The notes: generated by a model from the sequence alone, not told the origin. Positions 1-5,860 are shown, counted from the first letter of the stretch. The stretch: 9,701 nt of DNA from Verrucomicrobiota bacterium (GCA_003219095.1 QHPM01000214.1:1-9701); one strand, 5' to 3'. Numbers and translations are program-made.

Positions 1-64
1 TCGCGTGCCGTTCTTGCGCAGCACCCACTTTCACGAGCACGAGTTTGGCGGCAAACCAACTCAT
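1..64 (-). CDS. Possible partial hypothetical protein, N-terminus only
   Basis: Reading leftwards from an ATG at 64-62, the frame is open to the window edge and gives 21 residues beginning MSWFAAKLVLVKVG. A short Met-x-Trp-Phe/Tyr-x-Ala-Lys-hydrophobic start resembles the opening of small DUF4288-type proteins, but 21 residues are far too few to decide. The bases upstream of the ATG are GT-rich with only a weak purine stretch (GGTGTGGG). It would be divergent from the ORF at 113. It could equally be a chance open frame, so confidence is low. Confidence 0.22.
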   Translation of the reverse strand, partial: MSWFAAKLVLVKVGAAQERHA

Positions 65-112
65 CCCACACCGGCGGCTGTAAGTTGACATCTATCTGCT
101 GACAGCTGAGCC

Positions 113-307
113 ATGGCGCAATTCCTCAAAGAAGGACCCAGCGCGGGCGAGTTCGAACATCAGGAAGATGTCTTTCGCGAATGGATTTCAATCGACAGCT
201 CGGCACCTCTCGATAGCGCGAGCTGGTGGTCGTGGCGAACCGGGATTCGCGCAGCGACCGGCTCAACGGCGGATCCTCGTTTGCGAGCAGGTCCTAGGGC
301 GCGATAG
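113..307 (+). pseudogene. Possible N-terminal relic of a glutathionyl-hydroquinone reductase (YqjG/ECM4-like)
   Basis: This 64-residue ORF starts at an ATG in a CCATGG context without a clear Shine-Dalgarno. Residues about 1-29 (MAQFLKEG...GEFEHQEDVFREWISID) resemble the N-terminus of glutathionyl-hydroquinone reductases, in which a Gly-x-Phe-x-Arg/His...Phe-Arg-x-Trp stretch leads to a Gly-Arg-Tyr-His-Leu-Tyr segment and a CPWAHR active site. Here the similarity stops at about position 200. The rest is an Arg/Trp-rich tail with no CPWAHR in any frame, whereas the full family is about 320 residues long. If the resemblance is real, this is a 5' fragment left by a deletion or rearrangement next to the regulator cluster. 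The match is from memory of the family, so a chance ORF remains possible. Confidence 0.3.
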
Positions 308-344
308 ATCGCAGCTCATAACCGCTTCCCCATAAGATTTGGTT

Positions 345-1079
345 TCAGTGGACTACTATTTTGTTCGGGTTGGCCTGCGCTGGGTCCGGCGCGTCCATGA
401 AAGTTGTGCTTGCTTCGAGAAAATGTAAATCCGCTCCCTCCGACTGTGAAACTCCGAGAATGCGGTCGATTAGGGTCAAAAGATGGCGACCGCTTGTTAG
501 GATTTGTTGAACACTTCGTTCCTGTTTCGCGGTCAACCCCTTCATTTGCAGCAGTTGGGCAAAGCCGAGAATGTGATTCATCGGCGTGCGCAATTCGTGA
601 CTGGCACGCGAGAGAAATTCGCTTTTCGCCCGGAGCGCCTTTTGCAGTTCGGCAGTGCGCTCATGCACCCGACGTTCCAAATCCGTGTTCGCGAGGCGCA
701 GGCTTTCATGCAAACCGAGAATGCGAGTCGCCACTCGCACGCGTGCGATAAGCTGGTCTTTTTCAAACGGTTTGGTGATGAAGTCATCAACGCCTGAATT
801 CATCGCGTCCAGATAATTGGCTTTTCCCGTACGCGCGGTAATCAGCACGATGTAAGCGAAGCCCGATGCTTCCTCGGCGCGAATTCTGCGGCAGAGCTCT
901 AACCCGTCGATACCCGGCATCATCCAATCGGAGATGACTAGCTGATGGTGCTCGCCCTGCCATGCTTCCCAAGCCTCACGCCCATTCTCGGCTTCGGTAA
1001 CGTGGTATCCCAACTCGGTTAAGACAGACTTAAGCAAAAATCTGCCAGTGCGGTCGTCATCGGCGACGAGGATATCCAT
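345..1079 (-). CDS. Receiver-HisKA protein lacking the kinase ATPase domain
   Basis: This 244-residue cytoplasmic two-component protein has no signal peptide or membrane segment. A receiver spans residues about 1-120, with acidic residues D7-D9, phospho-acceptor D51 in DWMMPG, T81 and K103 in KPF. A charged coiled coil (about 124-152) leads into a HisKA dimerisation domain whose H-box SHELRTPMNH carries H161. The second HisKA helix (about 186-210) is present. The protein then ends in an unrelated tail of roughly 25 residues, with no N, G1, F or G2 box. The 344 bases downstream hold no ATPase remnant that I can see. The start is supported by CAAAGG (complement of 1085-1090), 5 nt from the ATG. 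It cannot autophosphorylate as a normal kinase. It may be a truncated hybrid kinase, or a phosphotransfer protein whose His is charged by another kinase. The gene is divergent from the plus-strand regulator series. Confidence 0.85.
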   Translation of the reverse strand: MDILVADDDRTGRFLLKSVLTELGYHVTEAENGREAWEAWQGEHHQLVISDWMMPGIDGLELCRRIRAEEASGFAYIVLITARTGKANYLDAMNSGVDDFITKPFEKDQLIARVRVATRILGLHESLRLANTDLERRVHERTAELQKALRAKSEFLSRASHELRTPMNHILGFAQLLQMKGLTAKQERSVQQILTSGRHLLTLIDRILGVSQSEGADLHFLEASTTFMDAPDPAQANPNKIVVH

Positions 1080-1261
1080 TTGGGCCTTTGGAAACCGACT
1101 CAGATGTGCACAAAGCGTACCGTTCTGATAATTATCGCCTGCTGACGAGCATTATCGGAACCCTCCCTGAAGGAGAGGAGAACCAGCTCCGGTGTGACGG
1201 AGCGTTCCCCGAGAAAACCCTCGCGTCCGGCTTCTACTCTTTCGTCGGGACGCTGTAATTT

Positions 1262-1279
1262 GGCTTTCCGGGCAAAGCC
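1262..1279. repeat. Perfect 6-bp inverted repeat with 6-nt loop
   Basis: GGCTTT (1262-1267) and AAAGCC (1274-1279) are exact reverse complements around CCGGGC. The repeat lies in the divergent spacer, 7 bp to the left of a second palindrome. It could be a small RNA hairpin or part of a binding site. There is no U-tract after it on either strand, so it is not an ordinary intrinsic terminator. Confidence 0.5.
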
Positions 1280-1285
1280 CTCAAT

Positions 1286-1305
1286 GTGGCAGACATGTCG
1301 GCCAC
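1286..1305. promoter_or_regulatory. 20-bp near-perfect palindrome, candidate operator
   Basis: The half-sites read GTGGC-A-GACATGTC-G-GCCAC. The arms are perfectly complementary except for one A/G mismatch pair, and the core GACATGTC is itself a perfect palindrome. Its position, 63 bp upstream of the ATG at 1369 in a divergent intergenic region, suits a site for a dimeric regulator. Which protein binds it, if any, cannot be read from the sequence. The NarL-type regulator at 4511-5164 is the only DNA-binding protein in the window and so the nearest candidate. Confidence 0.35.
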
Positions 1306-1368
1306 CGCCGCCAGTTCTTCCGTTGGCCCCTTAAATGCTCGGCATAACCAAACCGAGAATTAATTACG

Positions 1369-2150
1369 ATGGTAACAGATGTGATTCGTGGGCGAGAAAA
1401 ATTGCGTATCCTATTGGCCGAGGATAACATCGTAAACCAACAAGTAGCCATAGGTTTGTTGGAGAGCCTTGGCTATCGGGCGGACGTCGTGGCCGACGGA
1501 ACTGAAGTGTTGGAAGTACTCAACCGCATTCGTTACGACGTCGTCCTGATGGATTGCCAGATGCCCCAGCTGGATGGGTACGAGACGACTCGACGCATCC
1601 GGGAGCTTGAGCAAAAGTGCGCCGCGCCGTTCGATTGGAAAGCGCCCCTTCACATCATTGCCATGACGGCTAATGCGATACAGGGCGACCGCGACAAATG
1701 CCTCGCCTCCGGAATGAATGGCTATCTCAGCAAACCGGTGCACCGGAATGAATTGAAAGCGGCATTAGATCGAGATGGTGAGATCCAGTTCATCGCAGCT
1801 CCACCGGACAAAGTCTCGACTACACCCGGCGAGATATTGGTGGATATCGACCACTTGCGCCACATTTCTCATGACCAGCCAGAGCAAATGCAGCAGTTGA
1901 TCGTCAAGCGATTCAGACTAATTCAAGCCGCGAAGTCGCACGCATTGCTCACGAATTCGTTGGCTGCAGCCTCTTCTGCGGGGTGGAAGCGTTCACCCAA
2001 CCTTTGCGCGAGCTAGAACGACTCGGCCACGAAGGCGACCTCTCCGGGGCACACGCGTTGCTTGCAGATGTTCGCTATAAATTTCCGCGCGTCCAGAGCG
2101 CCTTTACGCAACTTGTGCAAACACTGCAAAGCTCCGATTCACAACCATGA
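1369..2150 (+). pseudogene. REC-Hpt phosphorelay gene broken by a deletion/frameshift in Hpt
   Basis: The open frame from ATG 1369 stops at 2016 after 215 residues. It contains an intact receiver (residues about 11-135: E18/D19, D62 in MDCQMP, T100, K122 in SKP), then the first helix of an Hpt domain (from V158, VDIDHLRHIS) until about L177 (1897-1899). After that the reading is nonsense. From 1908 a different frame continues the same domain: AIQTNSSREVARIAHEFVGCS, with the phospho-acceptor His codon at 1950-1952, and on to a TGA at 2148-2150. Against the Hpt of the hybrid kinase in this window about 14 residues are missing at the junction, which fits a deletion of roughly 43 nt. The receiver and Hpt closely resemble the C-terminus of that kinase, so this may be the tail of a lost hybrid kinase. 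The receiver part could still be made. The last 152 bases belong to the 806-bp duplication, and the TGA overlaps the next ATG. Confidence 0.75.
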
Positions 2151-2804
2151 AGAGAATTTTTACGCCAGTTAAAAAGAAAACGATTCTGATCGTGGATGAG
2201 GATCCGTTCGCCATTGACATCTACCGGGAAAAACTCGAGGCACAGGGATTCAAGGTGGAGGTCGCGCGCGACGCTGCCAGTGCGTTCGAGACCCTCAAGA
2301 AAGGCGGTGTCGATCTTGTGATTCTCGACCTGTGCCTACCCGTAATAAACGTGGTTGAGCTGCTCAAGGATATCCGGTCGGATTCGGGCATGCAGTCGTT
2401 GCCAATTATTACTCTTTCAAATCCTTATCTCAGCAACTTGACGCGTGCCGCTGTCGACGCAGGGGCAACGAAGTCCGTCGCAAAAGTCGGGAATGCTCCG
2501 GAAAAAATATTCGAACTTGTGCGTGAGCTCGGAGTGGGCGGCACTTCCCCAGGCGTTAGCGGTGTGGTCGGAGCGCTCGAGGGGGATCAGGAAAAGCTAG
2601 CAGCGACACTTTTGATCAAGTGGCCCGAGACGCTCGCGAAGTTACGCGCCAGTTATCAGGCTTTCGCCAGGACGGAACGGGAAGATTCGCGTCGCGCTGC
2701 ACTTCTTCAGATGCACCGTCAGTTTCGTTCGCTGGCGGCTAAGGCTAGCATCCTTGCTTTCCAGAAGATCGTGCAATTGAGCACCGCCTTGGAAGCGTTG
2801 CTCG
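1999..2804 (+). repeat. 806-bp tandem duplication, copy A
   Basis: This copy begins at AACCTTTGCGCGAG inside the broken Hpt gene and ends at GAAGCGTTGCTCG in the Hpt-like region of the following gene, immediately before copy B. Reading both copies base by base I found two differences: T2317 versus C3123 and A2602 versus G3408. Both are synonymous third-codon positions. The short sequence TGGAAGCGTT lies in the same register before the left boundary (1984-1993), the middle junction (2790-2799) and the right boundary (3596-3605). Confidence 0.95.
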
Positions 2805-2956
2805 AACCTTTGCGCGAGCTAGAACGACTCGGCCACGAAGGCGACCTCTCCGGGGCACACGCGTTGCTTGCAGATGTTCGCTATAAATTTCCGCGCGTCC
2901 AGAGCGCCTTTACGCAACTTGTGCAAACACTGCAAAGCTCCGATTCACAACCATGA
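2147..2956 (+). CDS. Chimeric REC-Hpt protein created by tandem duplication
   Basis: This is a 269-residue soluble protein. A receiver occupies residues about 11-130, with D17-D19, phospho-acceptor D61 in LDLCLP, S91 and K113. A Gly/Ser linker (about 130-148) leads to the first half of an Hpt-like helical bundle (about 152-219). At residue 219/220 the sequence switches to the C-terminal half of the Hpt from the gene upstream (PLRELERLGHEG to the end, SSDSQP). The junction is in frame and falls at equivalent helix positions of the two Hpt domains (LEALL replacing VEAFTQ). In the Hpt-like part the usual His site reads R194-S-L-A-A-K, so no phospho-acceptor His is evident. Residues 1-219 are identical to the next protein. 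ATGA overlaps at both ends (2147-2150 and 2953-2956) imply translational coupling; there is no clear Shine-Dalgarno. The receiver looks functional, but the output is uncertain. Confidence 0.85.
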   Translation: MKRIFTPVKKKTILIVDEDPFAIDIYREKLEAQGFKVEVARDAASAFETLKKGGVDLVILDLCLPVINVVELLKDIRSDSGMQSLPIITLSNPYLSNLTRAAVDAGATKSVAKVGNAPEKIFELVRELGVGGTSPGVSGVVGALEGDQEKLAATLLIKWPETLAKLRASYQAFARTEREDSRRAALLQMHRQFRSLAAKASILAFQKIVQLSTALEALLEPLRELERLGHEGDLSGAHALLADVRYKFPRVQSAFTQLVQTLQSSDSQP

Positions 2957-3610
2957 AGAGAATTTTTACGCCAGTTAAAAAGAAAACGATTCTGATCGTG
3001 GATGAGGATCCGTTCGCCATTGACATCTACCGGGAAAAACTCGAGGCACAGGGATTCAAGGTGGAGGTCGCGCGCGACGCTGCCAGTGCGTTCGAGACCC
3101 TCAAGAAAGGCGGTGTCGATCTCGTGATTCTCGACCTGTGCCTACCCGTAATAAACGTGGTTGAGCTGCTCAAGGATATCCGGTCGGATTCGGGCATGCA
3201 GTCGTTGCCAATTATTACTCTTTCAAATCCTTATCTCAGCAACTTGACGCGTGCCGCTGTCGACGCAGGGGCAACGAAGTCCGTCGCAAAAGTCGGGAAT
3301 GCTCCGGAAAAAATATTCGAACTTGTGCGTGAGCTCGGAGTGGGCGGCACTTCCCCAGGCGTTAGCGGTGTGGTCGGAGCGCTCGAGGGGGATCAGGAAA
3401 AGCTAGCGGCGACACTTTTGATCAAGTGGCCCGAGACGCTCGCGAAGTTACGCGCCAGTTATCAGGCTTTCGCCAGGACGGAACGGGAAGATTCGCGTCG
3501 CGCTGCACTTCTTCAGATGCACCGTCAGTTTCGTTCGCTGGCGGCTAAGGCTAGCATCCTTGCTTTCCAGAAGATCGTGCAATTGAGCACCGCCTTGGAA
3601 GCGTTGCTCG
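2805..3610 (+). repeat. 806-bp tandem duplication, copy B
   Basis: This copy follows copy A without a spacer and ends at GCGTTGCTCG, after which the ancestral downstream sequence TCGAATTGTACG continues. It carries a second Hpt tail and the 5' part of the REC-Hpt-REC gene, and so regenerates an ATG overlapping the chimera's TGA. The near identity to copy A indicates recent origin or ongoing gene conversion. Confidence 0.95.
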
Positions 3611-4170
3611 TCGAATTGTACGCTACGCCGGCAAAGATCACGCCGTCAGTTGTACGAACGATCGCGCAGTCCATTGACAAATTGGCTTCGTTAATCGATT
3701 GGGCCGCGAATTCCCAGGACCAAGTAATAACGTCGGCGAAGGTTTTAGTGGTGGACGACGAAGTTATCTCGCGCCAAGTCATCTCCTCCGCGCTTGAGAA
3801 GGCCGACCTTCACGCTGTCACTCTGGATGATCCGCTGGCGGCGCAACGCCTCCTGGAGCACGAACACTTCGACCTCATTTTTCTAGATGTCGAGATGCCA
3901 GGGCAAAGCGGCCTCGAGCTGTGCGTTAAGATCCGTGGGATGGAGCCGAATCTCACTACTCCAATTGGAGGAAATGACTTCATCGCGAAACCCTTCCTGC
4001 TGGTTGAGCTGGCGGTGAAGGCGCTCTCCTGGCTGTTTAAGGAAAGTCCTCAGCCATTTCCAACGGGAGCTGCGCAAAACGGCGTTCCCGCCGAAGTAGG
4101 TGCTCACGAATCGCAGCTAGTCGCAGGTCATGGCGCACTGGAGTCGCGGCGCAAATCGCCAGCGACATGA
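2953..4170 (+). CDS. REC-(Hpt-like)-REC response regulator with an internally deleted second receiver
   Basis: This 405-residue soluble protein is the parental version of the chimera. The first receiver (about 11-130) has D17-D19, D61, S91 and K113. The Hpt-like bundle (about 152-252) has R194 where the acceptor His is expected (RSLAAKA for a family-type HSLTGNA). The second receiver starts at about 263 (VLVVDDE) with D268/D269 and phospho-acceptor D312 in FLDVEMPG, then runs KIRGMEPNLTTPI directly into GGNDFIAKPF (K346). From memory, relatives have about 18 more residues there: strand 4 with the conserved Thr/Ser, and helix 4. The break is in frame near 3966/3967. The last 45 residues are a low-complexity tail. 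Its ATG lies in the stop overlap of the preceding gene, and its TGA overlaps the next ATG at 4167. Receiver 1 should accept phosphate; receiver 2 probably does not fold or switch normally. No DNA-binding output is visible. Confidence 0.85.
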   Translation: MKRIFTPVKKKTILIVDEDPFAIDIYREKLEAQGFKVEVARDAASAFETLKKGGVDLVILDLCLPVINVVELLKDIRSDSGMQSLPIITLSNPYLSNLTRAAVDAGATKSVAKVGNAPEKIFELVRELGVGGTSPGVSGVVGALEGDQEKLAATLLIKWPETLAKLRASYQAFARTEREDSRRAALLQMHRQFRSLAAKASILAFQKIVQLSTALEALLVELYATPAKITPSVVRTIAQSIDKLASLIDWAANSQDQVITSAKVLVVDDEVISRQVISSALEKADLHAVTLDDPLAAQRLLEHEHFDLIFLDVEMPGQSGLELCVKIRGMEPNLTTPIGGNDFIAKPFLLVELAVKALSWLFKESPQPFPTGAAQNGVPAEVGAHESQLVAGHGALESRRKSPAT

Positions 4171-4460
4171 AAATCCTCATCGCCGAAGACGACGCTGTTG
4201 CCTCGGAAGTCCAGCAATTGAATCTTGAGCACATAGGTCAGGAAGTTGTAATTACGCGCACCGGGGCCGAAGCGTGGGAAACGTTCGACCGCGCGGACCG
4301 GATCGGAATTCAGCGATGGTATCTGCCCCCGAGTGCCTTGAAGCTGAAATGGCGAAGCGAAAATGGGCGAACCGATCTGTGCAACGCAGCCAAGTTTCGT
4401 CAGTTCTCCCGTATCAAAAATCAAAGGGTTCCAACGGTGGCTCACTATATGGCCCTGTAG
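4167..4460 (+). pseudogene. Decayed single-domain receiver
   Basis: The ORF starts with ATG overlapping the upstream TGA and encodes 97 residues. Residues 1-44 are a good receiver start: MKILIAEDD with acidic E7/D8/D9, helix 1, then VVITRTGAEAWETFD. The expected phosphorylation segment (ISDWMMPxxxGLEL) reads instead as RIGIQRWYLPPSALKL. At the DNA level ATT-CAGCGATGG looks like ATT-AGCGATTGG with one base gained and one lost, which turns Ser-Asp-Trp into Gln-Arg-Trp and restores frame. After about 4350 receiver similarity fades, and no Thr/Ser or KP motif appears before the stop. The family is about 120-190 residues, so this is short and lacks the acceptor Asp. It is most likely a pseudogene in the same transcription unit, though a non-phosphorylatable pseudo-receiver cannot be excluded. 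Positions 4461-4510, up to the next start, show nothing I recognise. Confidence 0.6.
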
Positions 4461-4510
4461 CAGCCGTAACGGACGACTAAAGACTTCCAAGGGCGATTAA
4501 TTGTTGTGTC

Positions 4511-5164
4511 GTGAAGACGGTCCGAATTCTTCTCGCAGACGACCATAAGGTGGTCCGTCATGGGACGCGTGCGCTTCTGTCGACGATCCCAGAATGGAAG
4601 ATCGTGGGCGAGGCCGATAACGGCCGAGATGCGGTTTCACTGACAGCGGAACTAAAGCCCGACATTGTAATCTTGGATATCGCAATGCCGGAACTGAACG
4701 GACTGGATGCGGCACGCCAGATCAAAAAGATATCACCTGAGACGGAAGTGCTGATTTTCACGGCGCAGGAGGCGGAAGAGCTGGTTCACGATGTCTTCGA
4801 CTCCGGAGCACGTAGCTACATCATGAAAACAGACGCGGCCGATCATTTAATCGACGCAATCAAGGCACTTTCGGAACATAAACATTTTTTTACCTCCCGG
4901 ATCTCGGAGATTGTTTTCGCCCGGTATATTCAAGGGAAAAAACCCCTCGAAGGTACTCCGGAAAAGAGTCGGATCACAGATCGCGAACGGGAAGTCGTGC
5001 AGCTTTTAGCCGAGGGTAAAAGTAGCAAGGAAGTTGCCGCGGTCCTGGGTATTAGTGTGCGCACGGTGGAAACACATCGCGCCGCTATCATGAAGAAACT
5101 GGGGTTAAAATCATTTAGTGTATTGATTCGCTACGCCGTTCGTAACAAGATCGCTGAAGCTTGA
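4511..5164 (+). CDS. NarL/FixJ-family response regulator (REC-LuxR HTH)
   Basis: This complete 217-residue transcription regulator is of the family's usual length and is the only DNA-binding output in the window. Receiver residues about 4-120 carry D10/D11, phospho-acceptor D56 in LDIAMP, T84 and K106 (MKTD). The LuxR-type helix-turn-helix spans about 154-211 with the signature ITDREREVVQLLAEG, then SSKEVAAVLGIS and the recognition helix VRTVETHRAAIMKKLGL. Phosphorylation of D56 would be expected to promote dimerisation and DNA binding. The start is GTG (4511-4513), because the receiver strand 1 begins four residues later; no strong Shine-Dalgarno is seen. It lies 50 bp after the decayed receiver and 67 bp before the next receiver gene, so it may be co-transcribed. 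A run of seven T at about 4885 lies within the coding region. The frame is intact, unlike several neighbours. Confidence 0.93.
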   Translation: MKTVRILLADDHKVVRHGTRALLSTIPEWKIVGEADNGRDAVSLTAELKPDIVILDIAMPELNGLDAARQIKKISPETEVLIFTAQEAEELVHDVFDSGARSYIMKTDAADHLIDAIKALSEHKHFFTSRISEIVFARYIQGKKPLEGTPEKSRITDREREVVQLLAEGKSSKEVAAVLGISVRTVETHRAAIMKKLGLKSFSVLIRYAVRNKIAEA

Positions 5165-5231
5165 TCGCGCCTCTGCTCTTTGTAGCCTCGATTGACAGGT
5201 TGGAGGTTTTGCCGTAGGCGGAGCGCACCGG

Positions 5232-5801
5232 ATGCCGAACACGCAGAATATCCCATTCTCGCCTCCGTGGCAGATCTCTGATGTGGGAAAACCGGACCAA
5301 CCGAAAGCTACCGAGCTCGACGCGCGCTTAACTCTCGCACGTTTCGCCCAGATGCCCGTTGTCATTGCGGAGGACGATCTGGTCTCACGAACACTGATTG
5401 GCAGCTTGATGGAAAAATGGGGTTTTAAGACTGTTATTGCACAGGACGGCCATCAAGCAATGGCGGCCTTGCGATCGGAGCGAGGTCCCGCGCTTGCCGT
5501 TCTCGATTGGATGATGCCAGGCATGGATGGCTTGCAAGTTTGTCGACGCGTCCGTGAAGGCGGAAAAATGGTTTACGTGATCATGCTTACGTCACTTGGC
5601 GCCAAGGAAAATATCGTAGAAGGATTACACGCAGGCGCAGACGATTACTTGATCAAGCCATTCGACAAGAACGAGCTTTTGGCGCGTATCCAGGTTGGAT
5701 TACGCATTCTCGAGCTACATGCCGCCTTGGCAGCGCGGGTGAAGGAATTGGAGAAGGCGGCCGGCGAAATCGACGATCTGAAGTTCAGAATTCCGCTCTA
5801 G
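5232..5801 (+). CDS. Stand-alone receiver with short coiled-coil tail
   Basis: This protein has 189 residues. A roughly 40-residue polar N-terminal extension precedes a complete receiver (about 42-160): E47/D48/D49, phospho-acceptor D92 in LDWMMPGMDG, T120 and K142 in IKPF. A charged helix follows (about 160-185, RVKELEKAAGEIDDLKFR), then the stop after RIPL. In relatives recalled from memory, this helix leads into a small Cys-x-x-Cys-Lys tail right after an LPI/IPL-type motif; none is found in the next frames here, so the tail appears lost. AGGCGGAG at 5216-5223, 8 nt before the ATG, supports the start. A later ATG at 5352 sits directly at strand 1 but has no Shine-Dalgarno. The gene converges with the hybrid kinase; the 59 bp between their stops show no convincing terminator. 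With no output domain it may be a phosphate sink or a protein-interaction switch. Confidence 0.85.
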   Translation: MPNTQNIPFSPPWQISDVGKPDQPKATELDARLTLARFAQMPVVIAEDDLVSRTLIGSLMEKWGFKTVIAQDGHQAMAALRSERGPALAVLDWMMPGMDGLQVCRRVREGGKMVYVIMLTSLGAKENIVEGLHAGADDYLIKPFDKNELLARIQVGLRILELHAALAARVKELEKAAGEIDDLKFRIPL

Positions 5802-5860
5802 GTCACGAGGCTTTCTCGCATTGCCCACAGACGCGTCGCCCGGCGCAACAGGACCTCGCC

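Larger units (their letters stand above)
1080..1368. other. Divergent intergenic region between two regulator genes
   Basis: These 289 bases separate divergent start codons and must carry the promoters for both directions if the genes are expressed. I see no convincing -35/-10 pair. The notable content is two adjacent inverted repeats, listed separately, about 65-107 bp before the plus-strand ATG, plus a weak CTCC-CTGAA-GGAG hairpin near 1163-1175. No coding remnant of a kinase domain was recognised on either strand. Confidence 0.6.

Noticed and set aside
301..312. Palindrome GCGAT-AG-ATCGC downstream of the REC-HisKA gene
   Set aside because: The 2-nt loop and absence of a U-tract make it a poor terminator. 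A 12-bp palindrome of this kind can easily occur by chance.
1900..1950. Programmed -1 frameshift joining receiver and Hpt
   Set aside because: No slippery heptamer or downstream stem is seen, and a helix-length segment is missing, which fits a deletion rather than recoding.
4128..4490. 120-residue minus-strand open frame over the decayed receiver
   Set aside because: No recognisable domain and no ribosome site. It overlaps the plus-strand receiver start, whose similarity is clear, so I treat it as chance.
5802..5860. Bidirectional terminator between the convergent genes
   Set aside because: Only a 4-bp stem (CGAG-GCTTT-CTCG) is present, with no T-run; not enough to call a terminator.
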